Shown here: positions 39,648-49,777 of the stretch, piece by piece
Layout: each line of letters begins with the position of its first letter
Position numbering within the stretch: position 1 is the first letter of the stretch
Source of the DNA: Anaerolineae bacterium
GTDB lineage: Bacteria > Chloroflexota > Anaerolineae > Aggregatilineales > JAFGMM01
Direction: 5' to 3'
Assembly: GCA_027494055.1 (NCBI GenBank)
Contig: JAOSJO010000001.1
Location: 973,005-1,037,004 of the forward strand
DNA: 64,000 bases
Program-made: the position numbers and the translations under genes
Notes under the pieces: generated by a model
Told to the model about the DNA's origin: nothing
Database searches by the model: none
What the model saw: only the letters and a program-made list of their open reading frames with translations

Positions 39648-40709
39648 GTGCTTACGTCCCATGAGCGAGTGCTGGCCGCGTGTGCGTTCCAGCGGCCTGA
39701 CCGGATTCCGCGCTTCGATAGCTTCTGGGAGTATCCCGACACATGGCGGCGGCGGCTCGGCCCGCCGGCCGCGCTCAGCGACCTCGCCATCTGGATACCC
39801 GACGAGACGCCGTTCCCGACCAGCGCGCGCCTGCTCAAAGAGGAAGGCGGGTGGGTCTACGAGGTTGACGGCTGGGGGCGCACGATCCGGCGGCGCGAAG
39901 GCGCGTACTTCTACGAGACGCTGGCGGTCGCGGTGCCGGCGGGCGTGGACATCGACACGGTGCACTTCGACCCGCCCGACCTCGACCTCCGCTTCACGCG
40001 GGCGCAGTCCGAGGCCGGCGAGGGCGATCTGGCGCAGGCCCGGCGGCAACATTGCGTGTTCGGCAAGACGGGCGGGCCGTACCTGCGCTCGACCTTCGTG
40101 CGCGGCGAGGCGCAGTTCTTGATGGACATCGCCGGCGACCCTGGGTTGGCGCGGGCCATCGCGGACCGGGTGGCCGATCACCTGGCCGGCGTGGGCGTCG
40201 AGACAATCCGGCGCTGCGGGTTGCAGGAGACGGGCATCTGGATTTACGACGATATGGCGTTCAACACCGGCCCGATGTTCAGCCCGGCGTCGTTCGAGAA
40301 GGTCTTCCTGCCCGCGTACCGGCGCATGGTCGCGGCGTACAAGCAGGCCGGCGCGAAGTACGTCATCCTGCACTCCGACGGCGACATCCGCCCCCTGCTC
40401 GACATGCTCATCGACGCGGGCATCGACGGCGTCAACCCGCTGGAGCGCCGCGCCAACATGCACCCGGCAGAATTGCGCCGGCGCTACCCCAGGCTGATCC
40501 TGACCGGCGGCATGTGCAACTCGGATACGCTGGTCAACGGGCCGGTCGCGCGCATCGAGGCCGAGGCGCGCGAGATCATCGAACTGGGCCGCGACGGCGG
40601 GGTGATTATCGGCACGCACTCGATCAGCCCGGAGATTCCGCTTGCGCACTTCGCCGCCTATCACGAGGTCTGTCAGACATACGGAAACTTTGCAGGAGGA
40701 AAAGCGTGA
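39648..40709 (+). CDS. URO-D/MtaA-superfamily protein 7
   Basis: A complete 353-residue PF01208 protein with no frameshift. SHERVLAACAFQRPDRIPRFDSFWEYP opens it. Metal-site equivalent His242-Ser-Asp244 (LHSDGD), then MLIDAGIDGVNPLERRANMHP, and a C-terminal GTHSISPEIPL with His at the variable ligand position. WIYDDMAFNTGPMFSP is the conserved active-site loop. GTG start. The stop overlaps the next gene (cysteine hydrolase) by the GTGA sequence, so the two are translationally coupled. Confidence 0.86.
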   Translation: MLTSHERVLAACAFQRPDRIPRFDSFWEYPDTWRRRLGPPAALSDLAIWIPDETPFPTSARLLKEEGGWVYEVDGWGRTIRRREGAYFYETLAVAVPAGVDIDTVHFDPPDLDLRFTRAQSEAGEGDLAQARRQHCVFGKTGGPYLRSTFVRGEAQFLMDIAGDPGLARAIADRVADHLAGVGVETIRRCGLQETGIWIYDDMAFNTGPMFSPASFEKVFLPAYRRMVAAYKQAGAKYVILHSDGDIRPLLDMLIDAGIDGVNPLERRANMHPAELRRRYPRLILTGGMCNSDTLVNGPVARIEAEAREIIELGRDGGVIIGTHSISPEIPLAHFAAYHEVCQTYGNFAGGKA

Positions 40710-41496
40710 GAGCGCTGGATTTGAGGGTCAGGTATTTTCAGGATAGCACGCCGGACGACGTGCCGTGCCGTGAAGAGAACTTCATCCGCCGCGAGTTCGT
40801 GATGAGGTTGCCCGTCGATCAGACCGCGTTCGTGCTGGTCGATATGTGGAGCGTCCACCACATCGACAGTTGGATCGAGCGCGTGGAGGAAGTCACCGCG
40901 AGGGGCGCTGCTGCCGGCGCTGGACGCCGCGCGCGCGGTGGGGCTGAGCATCATCCATGCGCCTTCGCCGCTGATTGCGCCGCAGTACCCTGAACACATG
41001 AAGCGCCACGCGCCCGCGCCCCCGCCGGAGCCGGAGGACGATTGGCCCCCGCCGGCGTTCCACGCGCGCGAGGGCGCATACCACGCCTATCGCGGCCCGC
41101 GCGAGCAACCGCCCGGCGTCTGGCCGCGCTGGGACCGGGTCGCGCCGCAGTTGCGCATGTCGCCTGCCGTCGAGGTTCGGGACGACGATTGCGTCATCGC
41201 CACCGGGCAGCAGATGCACGAATTCCTCAAGGCGCGCGGAATGCTGCACCTCATCTATATGGGCTACGCGACGAACTGGTGCATCCTGAGCCGCGACTAC
41301 GGCGTCCGCGCGATGCGGGCGCGCGGCTACAACCCGATCCTGCTGCGCGACGCCACGATGGGCGTGGAGTTCCCCGACACGCTGGCGAACTGCTTCGCGA
41401 CCGAGATGGCGATCCGTGAAGTGGAGCAGGTGCACGGTTTCAGCGCCCTCCAACGTCGATTTCTTCGCGGCGTGCGACGCCGCTTCAGGAAGGTAG
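40706..41496 (+). CDS. Isochorismatase-like cysteine hydrolase (two frameshifts)
   Basis: About 263 residues with the isochorismatase fold. Asp46 (FVLVDMWS) and the nucleophile Cys in YATNWCILSRDYG, followed by LLRDATMGVE, mark the catalytic site; the Lys is not located with confidence. Extra G at 40912-40915 and extra C at 41446-41448; corrected, the protein ends NVDFFAACDAASGR at TAG 41494. Family members hydrolyse C-N bonds such as nicotinamide, N-carbamoylsarcosine or biuret. Coupled to URO-D protein 7 and to the glycosidase-like gene downstream, so an amide on the pathway substrate is plausible. Confidence 0.85.
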
Positions 41497-41502
41497 GATG
41501 GC

Positions 41503-43687
41503 GTGAACCTCTACGAGAAATACGGCCTGGCGCACCGTGTCCCCGAATACACGCGCGACCCGTTCGAAGCGCCGGCGTGGCTGCGATACGCGCGCACGGT
41601 GTGCTTCGACGGCTACTCCCCGCCGGTCTACCCCGACATCAAGCACTTCGATGCTGAGCGGCTGGTGCAGATTGCGCTCGCCCTGGGGGCCGACACCCTG
41701 CGCTTCCAGCCCGTCGGCTACTGGGCGTACTACCCCAGCGCGGCGTTCCGCGTGCACCCTGACCTGGACGGGCGCGACCTGATGGCGGAGGTCGCGGCGG
41801 CGTGCCGGCCGGCGGGCCTGCACCTGTACTGCTACTGCCCTTACGCGCACCCACACATGGAGCTGGGCTGGACCGACGACCACCCCGAATATGCGGACTG
41901 GATCTGCCGCAATCCCGACGGCACGCCGCGCGGCGTGAACCTGCACTACGGTTCGGCGGAGCGGCACGTCGTCCACCGCATGGGCGACACCTACCGCGCG
42001 GCGATCCGCACCATTGTCGAGGAGTACTGCGCGCACGACATCGACGGCGTTTACTTCGACGCGCCGTGCGGCCAGCCGATGTACAACGAGTTCTGCTTCT
42101 GTGACACGTGCCGCCGGAACTTCAAGGACTTCTGCGGCATGGACATCGACCGTCTGGCCGACCCTGACGACCGGGAGGCGCTGCTCGCCTGGTTCCACTG
42201 GACGCAGAAGGTCACGCAGGAGGACCTGCTCGACTTCCGCGCGATCATCCACGGCAGCGGCAAGTTCATGCTGTGCCACAATGGCTGCACGTGGGACGGC
42301 AAGGCGCTCCGGCAGCAGTACCGCATCCCCGAAGGCTTCATGGTGGAGTTCAGCACCCAGACCTACCAGCGCATCGTGCACGGGTTGATGGGCGCGTCGA
42401 TGGCGCGCCCGGCGAAGAAGCTCGCGCAGATGTACCTGGGCAGCTACGACGTGAAGAACTTCAACGAGCCGTCGCACAGCGGGCGCTGGGTGGTGAGCAA
42501 CACCAACCTCGAAGACGGCGACGAAATCCGCATGGAGGGATGGTGAGCCTGGCCTGCGGCAACGCGCCGCTCTACTGCATGGCGAACCGCTTCTTCTACG
42601 GCATCGGGAGCGGCAGCGCGGAGCCGGCGCGCGAAGTCTTCGACTTCATGCGGGCGCACGAGCGCCTGATCAAAGACAGCGCGCCCGCGCCCTATGTGAC
42701 CGTGGTCACGTCGTGGGACGCGCTGCGCCTCTGGCAGCACGGCGGCGCGACATACAACATGGAGATGAGCGAGGGCTTTGCGCTGGCGATGCTGGATGCG
42801 CGCGTCAGCGTGGACGTGTACCCCAACACCGAACTGAACGCCGAGTGGCTCAAGGGGCAGCGGGTGATCGCGCTGTGCGGCGCGTCGGGCCTTTCCGACG
42901 CCGACGCGGCGTTGCTGGCCGACTGGGTCCGGGACGGCGGCGCGCTCCTGGCGACCTGGGACACCGGCCTCTACGACGAGGATGGCGTGCGCCGCGCAGA
43001 CGGCGGCGCGCTCCGCGACGTGCTTGGCGTGGAGATGACGGGCGCGCCGCTCCCCAGCCGGCCCGACTGCTACGTGCGCGTCACCGACCGGCACCCGGCG
43101 CTCGGCGAGTACGGCCCCGGCGCGCAGGTGATGGGCGACGCGCGCAACGTGCCGCTCAGGGTGCGCGCGGGCGCGACGGTGGTGGCGGAGATGTGGGACC
43201 TGGGCTTCGACCAGTCGCGCGGGCCGGCGATTGTGGTCAACCGGTATGGCAAGGGCAAGGCAGTCTACATCAGCGGCAGCCTGGAGAATTACTACACCGT
43301 CAGCCGCGTGGCAGCGTTGCGCCGGCTGCTGGCGTCCATCGTGCGCTGGCTCGGCGACGACGCGCCACAACCCTTCGGCCTCGCGGCCCCGCGCGGCGTG
43401 TATGGCCTGCTGCGCCGCGCCGTGAACGGCGACCCGATGCTGTGGGTGCTCGCGCCGGTCGGGTTCAGGATGCAGTGGTGGGGCGGATGCGCCAGGAGTT
43501 CGCGCCGGTCGCCAACGTGGAGGCGCGCGTGCTCGTGCCGGAGGGCCGGGAGGTCAAGGCGGTGCGGTTGCTGCGCGCGGGTCGCAGCCTCCCCTTCACG
43601 GTCCAGGGCGGGTACGTGGTGGCGGCGCTGCCGTCGGTGCACATTGCGGAAGCGGTGCACGTTGAGCTTGCGCGAGTGCGTGTGTAA
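41503..43687 (+). CDS. GHL-type TIM-barrel protein with beta-galactosidase-trimerisation-like domain (two frameshifts)
   Basis: About 728 residues from GTG 41503. The N-terminal half is a TIM barrel of the hypothetical glycosyl hydrolase type (GADTLRFQPVGYWAYYP, DIDGVYFDAPCG, then a Cys cluster EFCFCDTCRRNF). The C-terminal half resembles the glutamine-amidotransferase-like trimerisation domain of GH42 (VTSWDALRLW, VIALCGASGLSDADAALLADWV, GKAVYISGSL). Missing G at 42537-42539 and at 43480-43483. No signal peptide. Substrate unknown; the Asp of YFDAP may be catalytic. It sits between a cysteine hydrolase and a zinc dehydrogenase. Confidence 0.72.
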
Positions 43688-43699
43688 AGGAGTGTGTCG

Positions 43700-44730
43700 A
43701 TGAAAGCGCTGGTACTGACGCAGTATAAGCATTTCGACCTTACCGATGTGCCGGAGCCGCAGGTCGGGCCGGGGGACGTGCTCGTCAGGGTGCGGGCGTG
43801 CGGCATCTGCGGCAGCGACATCCACGGCATGGATGGCAGCTCCGGGCGGCGCATCCCCCGATCATCATGGGTCACGAGGCGGCGGGCGTCGTCGCGGCGG
43901 TCGGGGAGGCGGTCAGCGGCTGGCAGGTCGGCGACCGCGTGACGTTCGACTCGACGATCTACTGTGGCGCATGCTTCTTCTGCCGGCGGGGGGCGTTCAA
44001 CCTCTGCGACGACCGCCGCGTGCTGGGCGTGTCGTGCGGCGAGTACCGGCAGGATGGGGCCTTCGCGGAGTACGTCGTCGTGCCGCCGCGCATCCTCTAC
44101 CGCCTGCCGGACGCGATCTCGTTCGAGCAGGCCGCGATGGTGGAGCCGGTGTCCATCGCGCTGCACGCCGTCGCGCGCACGCCGGTCGCGCTCAACGACA
44201 CGGCGGTCGTGGTCGGGGCGGGGATGATCGGCCTCCTGGTGGTACAGGCGCTGCGGGCCGCAGGCTGCGGGCGCATCATCGCCGTCGATCTCGACCAGAG
44301 CCGGCTCGATCTGGCCGGCGCGCTCGGCGCGGACGAGGGGCTGAAATCGGACGCGGTCGATGTCGTGCAGCACGTACTCAGCCGCACGGGCGGGCGCGGC
44401 GCAGACCTGGCCTTCGAGGTGGTCGGCATCCCGCCGACGGTCAAGCTGGCGGTGCAATGCCTGCGGAAAGGCGGCGCGCTCACGCTGGTGGGCAACCTCA
44501 CGCCCTCGGTCGAGCTGCTGCTGCAATCGGTCGTGACGCGCGAGCTGACGCTCTACGGGTCGTGCGCGTCCAACGGGGAATACCCCGCCTGCCTGGAGAT
44601 GATCGCGCGCGGCGCGATCAACGTGGACGCGCTGATGAGCGCGGTCGCCCCGCTCACCGAGGGCGCGGCGTGGTTCGACCGGCTTTATCAGGGCGAGGCC
44701 GGTTTGATGAAGGTCATCCTTCAACCGTAG
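43700..44730 (+). CDS. Zinc-dependent MDR alcohol/polyol dehydrogenase (frameshifted)
   Basis: About 344 residues of the sorbitol/threonine dehydrogenase type. Catalytic zinc residues: Cys in ACGICGSDIHG and GHEAAG; the structural zinc lobe is CGACFFCRRGAFNLC. Rossmann motif VVGAGMIGL with DLDQSRL suggests NAD. The frame breaks at the C-run 43855-43859; adding a C gives RRIPPIIMGHE. ATG 43700 has AAAGGAG 7 bases upstream. Followed by a Gfo/Idh/MocA enzyme, so a two-step sugar oxidation is likely. Confidence 0.92.
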
Positions 44731-44763
44731 CAGGTTCGTGGCGCAGGAAAAAGGAGCGCACCG

Positions 44764-45894
44764 ATGGAAAAAGTCAGGACGGCGGTGGTAGGCTGTGGGA
44801 AGGTGGGGCACACGCATGCGCAGGCGCTCGCGACGCTGCCCGAATCGGCGTTTGTCGCGGTCTGCGACACGGACCTGGCCCGCGCGCAGGCCTTCGCCGG
44901 GCAGTACGGCGTCGCCGCCTTTGGCGACGTGGGCGAGATGGTGACACAGGCCGGGGTGCAGGCGGTGACGGTCTGCACGCCGCACCCGGTCCACGCCACG
45001 CCCGCGATCCAGGCCGCCGAGGCCGGGGCGCACGTCATTGTCGAGAAGCCGATGACGTCCACCCTCAAGGACTGCGACACGATGCTCGCCGCCGCCGCGA
45101 AGTCGGGCGTCAAGCTTGGCGTCATCAGCCAGCGGCGGCTGTATGAGCCGGTGCAGCGCGTCCGGGCGGCCATCGACGCCGGGAAGATCGGCAATCCCAT
45201 CCTCGGCGTGGTCACTCTGCTCGGCTGGCGCGACGAGGCCTACTATCGCGCCGACCCCTGGCGCGGCAAGTGGGACGCGGAGGGCGGCGGCGTGCTGGTC
45301 AACCAGGCCCCGCACCAGCTCGACCTGATCCAGTGGTTCATGGGGCCGATTGACGCGGTGTTCGCCTACTGGGACAACCTCAACCACCCCTACATCGAGG
45401 TCGAAGACACGGCGGTCGTGGCCCTGCGCTTCAAGAGCGGGGCGCTCGGCTCGATCCTGTTGAGCAACTCACAGAAGCCCGGCCTCTACGGGAAGGTGCA
45501 CATCCACGGCGCGAACGGCGCGTCGGTGGGCGTCCAGACCGACGGCGGCTCGATGTTCATCTCAGGCATGTCGTCGGCGGCGGAGCCGCCAATCAACGAC
45601 CTGTGGACCGTGCCGGGCGAGGAGCACCTGCTGGGCCAGTGGCAGGAGGAGGACAGGGCGACGTTTGAGCGGGTTGACCCGACGACGCACTATCACGCCC
45701 TGCAAATTCAGGACTTCCTGCGCGCCATCCTCGAAGACCGCGATCCGATGATTACGGGCGTCGAGGGGCGCAAGACCGTCGAGCTGTTCACCGCCATCTA
45801 CCGCGCGCAGCGCGATGGCCGGCCGGTACGGTTCCCCGTCGATAGCGAACGCGGCTCGGAGGCGATGGACGGCCGGCTTTCGCCACGCCGGTAG
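44764..45894 (+). CDS. Gfo/Idh/MocA family oxidoreductase, copy 1
   Basis: A complete 376-residue NAD(P)-dependent sugar dehydrogenase. N-terminal Rossmann motif VVGCGKVGHTHAQAL, the EKPMTST motif with catalytic Lys, and the VNQAPHQLDLIQWF helix with candidate catalytic His residues. Good ribosome site (AAGGAG) upstream. Lies between an MDR dehydrogenase and a nitrilase; likely acts on an inositol-, hexose- or sugar-acid-type substrate. Confidence 0.92.
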   Translation: MEKVRTAVVGCGKVGHTHAQALATLPESAFVAVCDTDLARAQAFAGQYGVAAFGDVGEMVTQAGVQAVTVCTPHPVHATPAIQAAEAGAHVIVEKPMTSTLKDCDTMLAAAAKSGVKLGVISQRRLYEPVQRVRAAIDAGKIGNPILGVVTLLGWRDEAYYRADPWRGKWDAEGGGVLVNQAPHQLDLIQWFMGPIDAVFAYWDNLNHPYIEVEDTAVVALRFKSGALGSILLSNSQKPGLYGKVHIHGANGASVGVQTDGGSMFISGMSSAAEPPINDLWTVPGEEHLLGQWQEEDRATFERVDPTTHYHALQIQDFLRAILEDRDPMITGVEGRKTVELFTAIYRAQRDGRPVRFPVDSERGSEAMDGRLSPRR

Positions 45895-45942
45895 GTGCGC
45901 CCCTGCAACGGCAGAGTCTTGGGAGTACGAGAGAGGATTGAG

Positions 45943-46884
45943 ATGCCAGAAGAGAAGCATTCGCAGGCCGGGCGGCCTGTGCGTGTGGCGAGCATCAGCT
46001 TTGCCAACGGAAAGACCCTGGCCGAGATCGCCGGCGTGCTCGACTGGGTTGCGGCGGCCGGCGTCGATCTCATCGCCTTGCCCGAAACCTGGCTGGGCCA
46101 GAACGATCACATCCCCGAATCGCTTGACGGGCCGACCATCATGACGATGGCGGCGCTGGCGAAGGAGCACCGGACCTACATTGTCTGCCCAATCGACCGG
46201 CAGGACGGCGCGCGGCGGCTCAACTCGTCGGTGCTGCTTGACCGGAACGGCGCGGTTGTCGGTGCCTATGACAAGGTCTACCCCTACTGGTCGGAGTTCG
46301 ATGTCACGCCGTCGGTCAAAGTCGGCGAGGAAGCGCCGGTATACCAGACCGACTTTGGCCGCGTGGGGCTGGCGATCTGCTTCGACGTGAACTTTCCGGA
46401 GGTCTGGAAGCGGCTTGCCGACCAGGGGGCCGAGCTTGTGGTGTGGTCCAGCGCCTACTCCGCCGGTACGTCGCTCCAGGCGCACGCCATCAACCACCAC
46501 TACTACATTGTGACCTCGACACAAGAGGTGGACTGCATCGCCTACGACATCAACGGGCAGGAAATCCTCTACGAAAAGGGCGACGACACCAACGTCAGCC
46601 GGCTCACGCTGGACCTGGATCGCGGCATCTACCACGAGAATTTCAACATCGACAAGCGCGACCGGCTCCTGGCCGAGCGCGGCGACGACGTGGCGCAGGA
46701 ACAGTGGATGCGGCGCGAGCAGTGGTTCGTGCTGAAGGCGCTCCGGCCTGGCGTGAGTGCGCGCGCGCTGGCGCGGGAATACGGCCTGGAAGAGCTGCGC
46801 GACTATCTCGACCGCAGCCGCCGGGACATCGACCGGATGCGCGGCTGGGCGTTTGCCGAGAAGGCGCTGGAGCGGATCCCGTGA
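45943..46884 (+). CDS. Nitrilase superfamily carbon-nitrogen hydrolase
   Basis: 313 residues with the full catalytic triad: Glu48 (LPETW), Lys110 (YDKVYPYW) and Cys145 (AICFDVNFPE). Members hydrolyse nitriles, amides or N-carbamoyl compounds. ATG 45943 follows GAGAGGA; in-frame codons back to 45895 are probably untranslated. Its stop overlaps the next gene (GTGA), a second Gfo/Idh/MocA enzyme, indicating coupling of amide hydrolysis with sugar oxidation. Confidence 0.9.
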   Translation: MPEEKHSQAGRPVRVASISFANGKTLAEIAGVLDWVAAAGVDLIALPETWLGQNDHIPESLDGPTIMTMAALAKEHRTYIVCPIDRQDGARRLNSSVLLDRNGAVVGAYDKVYPYWSEFDVTPSVKVGEEAPVYQTDFGRVGLAICFDVNFPEVWKRLADQGAELVVWSSAYSAGTSLQAHAINHHYYIVTSTQEVDCIAYDINGQEILYEKGDDTNVSRLTLDLDRGIYHENFNIDKRDRLLAERGDDVAQEQWMRREQWFVLKALRPGVSARALAREYGLEELRDYLDRSRRDIDRMRGWAFAEKALERIP

Positions 46885-47867
46885 GCTTCAAGGTCTGTGT
46901 GATCGGTTGCGGCTACATGGCGATGCACTATCACGGCCCCGCGTATGTCCGGTACGCCGCGGCGCATTCTGACGTTGTGCTGGCGGCCTGCTGCGACATC
47001 GACGAAGCGAAGGCGGCTGCGTTCCGCGCGCGGTTCGGCTTTGCCCGGCACGACACCGACATGGCGGCGATGCTGGACCGCGAGCAGCCGGACGCGGTGT
47101 GCCTCATCGCGCCGGAGGCGCTGACGTGCGCGCTCGCGTGCCAGGTGCTGGAGATGGGCTACCCACTGTTGATGGAAAAGCCGCCCGGCAGGACGGTGGA
47201 GGAGATCGACCGCATGATCGCCGCCGCCGCCGCCAGCGGCGCGCCCAACCAGGTGGCGTTCAACCGGCGCTACACGCCGCTGGTCTGCGCGCTGAAGCGC
47301 CGGCTCGACGGGGCGGCGCTCCAGCACGTGCGCTACGACTTCACGCGCGTCGGGCGCGCCGACGCCGACTTCTCGCTGACCGCGATACACGGGGTTGACA
47401 CCGCCCGCTTCCTGGCCGGCAGCGACTACTGCCACATCGACTTCCATTACCAGCCGTTCCCCGAACTCGGCCCGACAGCGGCCAACATCTTCATGGATTG
47501 CACATTCGCGTCGGGGGCGACCGCGCACCTGGACTTCTGCCCTCTCTCTGGCGTGGTCGTCGAGCGCGCGACGGTGTACGCGCGCGATCACACGTACTTC
47601 CTGAACCTCCCTATCTGGGACGCTTTCGACGCGCCGGGCCGGCTCCAACATCTGGAGAGGGGCGCGCTCCGGCTCGACGTGACCGGCCTGGGCGTGCCCG
47701 GCGGCGGCGGCGCGCCCTTCGTGAGCAACGGGTTCTACGCCGAAAACGCCGCCTTCTTCGACGCGCTGCGCGCGGGCCAGCGGCCCGCCGGCGACCTGAG
47801 AAGCGCGCGGCAGTCGGTCGCCGTGGCTGAGTGCATCCGGGAGCGGCGGGAAGCGTACTGCGCCTGA
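46881..47867 (+). CDS. Gfo/Idh/MocA family oxidoreductase, copy 2
   Basis: 328 residues starting at GTG 46881. Rossmann motif VIGCGYMAMHYHG, the MEKPPGRTVEEID motif with the conserved Lys, and NQVAFNRRYTP, as in myo-inositol and glucose-fructose type oxidoreductases. Frame intact. Coupled to the nitrilase upstream and 22 bases before a TIM-barrel isomerase, a common partner of this family. Confidence 0.88.
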   Translation: MSFKVCVIGCGYMAMHYHGPAYVRYAAAHSDVVLAACCDIDEAKAAAFRARFGFARHDTDMAAMLDREQPDAVCLIAPEALTCALACQVLEMGYPLLMEKPPGRTVEEIDRMIAAAAASGAPNQVAFNRRYTPLVCALKRRLDGAALQHVRYDFTRVGRADADFSLTAIHGVDTARFLAGSDYCHIDFHYQPFPELGPTAANIFMDCTFASGATAHLDFCPLSGVVVERATVYARDHTYFLNLPIWDAFDAPGRLQHLERGALRLDVTGLGVPGGGGAPFVSNGFYAENAAFFDALRAGQRPAGDLRSARQSVAVAECIRERREAYCA

Positions 47868-47889
47868 GCGGTCGCAGGGCAGGCACACC

Positions 47890-48681
47890 ATGAGTCAAGT
47901 GACGTTCACCGTTTTCACCAAGCCCTGGCCGGCGCTGCCGATCCCTGTACTGGGGGAGATGGTGCGCGGCTGGGGCTTCGACGGCGTGGAACTCCCGGTG
48001 CGGCCCGGCTTCCAGGTCGAGCCGGAGCGCGTCGCGCGCGACCTGCCCCTGGCGGTCAACGCGCTTGCAGCGCTCGGCCTCAAGGTCGCCAGCGTAGCCG
48101 GCCCCGCCGACGCGCAGACCGTCGCCGCGTGCGCCGCGTGCGGCGTCCCGGTCATCCGCACGATGGTCCCGATCGGCGACGGCGGCTACATGGCGACGGT
48201 GGCGCAGACGCAGGCGGCGTTCGATGCGCTCGTGCCCCTGCTGGACCGGCACGGCGTCACCATCGGGGTGCAGAACCACTGCGACCGTTTCGTGTGCAAC
48301 GCGATGGGGCTGTTGCACCTGATCGGCAAGTACGACCCCAGGCACGTTGCCGCCGTCTGGGACGTGGCGCACAACGCGCTCAACGGCGAGGACCCGGAGA
48401 TGGCGCTTGACATCATCGGGCCACGCCTGTGCATGGTCAACCTGAAGAACGCCTTCTGGCGGCGCACGACCGGCCCGGAGGCCGAAGACGTGCAATGGCG
48501 GCCCTACTGGACCACCGGCCCGCAGGGGTTGGCGTCGTGGCCGCGCGCGGCGGCGGAACTCAAGCGGCGGCGCTACGCCGGCGTGATCTGCCTGCCGGCG
48601 GAGTACACCGACGAAGCCTCGGTGAACCGCCTGGTCGCGCAGGATATCGCGTATGTAAAAGCCCTGTTCGCGGGCGACTGA
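47890..48681 (+). CDS. Sugar phosphate isomerase/epimerase-like TIM barrel (AP endonuclease 2 family)
   Basis: 263 residues of PF01261 type. Opening TVFTKPWPALPIPVLGEMVRGWGFDGVELP; probable metal-site residues in GVQNHCDRF, AVWDVAHNALNGE and the late LPAEYTDE segment. Related proteins isomerise or epimerise keto sugars or inosose derivatives and are often paired with Gfo/Idh/MocA enzymes, as here. Substrate unknown. Confidence 0.85.
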   Translation: MSQVTFTVFTKPWPALPIPVLGEMVRGWGFDGVELPVRPGFQVEPERVARDLPLAVNALAALGLKVASVAGPADAQTVAACAACGVPVIRTMVPIGDGGYMATVAQTQAAFDALVPLLDRHGVTIGVQNHCDRFVCNAMGLLHLIGKYDPRHVAAVWDVAHNALNGEDPEMALDIIGPRLCMVNLKNAFWRRTTGPEAEDVQWRPYWTTGPQGLASWPRAAAELKRRRYAGVICLPAEYTDEASVNRLVAQDIAYVKALFAGD

Positions 48682-48749
48682 TACAGATACAGGAAAGGCA
48701 TTTGTTCACGTTGTCCACCCGGTGTCCGTCATGGTGTGTTTTTCATAGC

Positions 48750-48826
48750 CCGACGACTTCAGTCGTCGGTTAATCGCAGAAAATGGCCCGCAAGAATACG
48801 AAATAACCCGCGACCTCAGTCGTGGG
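48750..48826 (+). repeat. Pair of REP-like palindromes
   Basis: Two related palindromes, 37 bases apart, in the 185-base gap: 48750-48769 (CCGACGACT-TC-AGTCGTCGG, perfect 9-base arms) and 48807-48826 (CCCGCGAC-CTCA-GTCGTGGG, one wobble pair). Their shared GAC-yTCA-GTC core and their doublet layout recall REP/BIME elements. They may stabilise or separate the flanking transcripts. Confidence 0.7.
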
Positions 48827-48866
48827 AGCCAGAAGGTGAACAGGATACCAGGAAAGGCAATCGCGC

Positions 48867-49759
48867 ATGAAACGCATCAGCCGTGAGCACATTATCTACA
48901 CGTTCGCACGCGGCCAGACGCCGGTCGCGGAGATTGCCCCGGCGAGGCGGCGGTGTTCGAGACGCTGGACGCGCTGGGCGGGCGGGTCAAGACGCACGCC
49001 GACGCGCTGGCCGTTGACATTCCGCCCTCGATGGGCAACCCGGCGACCGGCCCGGTGCGCGTGGCCGGGGCGGAGCCGGGCGACACGCTGGGTGTGAAGC
49101 TCCTCGACATCAAGCTGGGCGACTTCGGCTATGGCCGTGTCAAGGGCGGCGGCGTGATCTTCGATGAGATGCGGCCCCCGGTGGCGAACCTCACCCCGAT
49201 CCGCGACGGGATGGTGCTCTTCAACGACCGCATCCGGTTCCGCGCGCACCCAATGGTGGGTGTGGTGGGCGTTGCGCCGGCGGGCGAGCCGGTGCACACG
49301 TTCTATCCCGGCCCGCACGGCGGCAACCTGGACATCAACGAGTACGCCGTCGGCGCGACGATCTACCTGCCGGTCGCCGCGCCGGGCGCGCTGCTCGCCA
49401 TTGGCGACGTGCACGCCAGCATGGGCGACGGCGAGCTGAACGCCGGCGGCCTCGACATCGACGCCGAGGTGACGGTGGAGGTGAGCGTGCACAAGGGCCT
49501 GGGCTGGCGCTGGCCGGTGATCGAGACGCCCGACGCCTGGTGCACCTGCGCCTGCGCGCCGACGCTGGCGGAGGCGATCCGCCAGGCCACCAGCGACATG
49601 ACCACGCTGCTGGCGCAGCGGCTGGCGATGAGCCGGGAGGAGGCGTTCATCCTCATCGGCGCTGCCGGGCACGCGCGCATCGGGCAGGCGGCGGCGCTGC
49701 CGATGGACGTGACCGCCTACCTGCGCATCAGCAAAGAGATCATGCCGACGGCGTTTTGA
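48867..49759 (+). CDS. Acetamidase/formamidase family protein (frameshifted)
   Basis: About 298 residues of the FmdA/AmdA fold. Typical segments: DALAVDIPPSMGNPATGPVRV, GPHGGNLDINEYAVGATIYLPV (metal-site His/Asp/Asn region) and GDVHASMGDGEL. The frame breaks at the C-run 48937-48940; adding one C gives EIAPGEAAVFETLDALGG. It hydrolyses short amides to ammonia in characterised members. Followed by the second aldo/keto reductase at 18 bases. Confidence 0.9.
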
Positions 49760-49777
49760 GCGGCAAGGGGAGCGTGT

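Noticed and set aside
48750-48826. CRISPR array
   Set aside because: Just two differing palindromes with one 37-base spacing and no cas genes.
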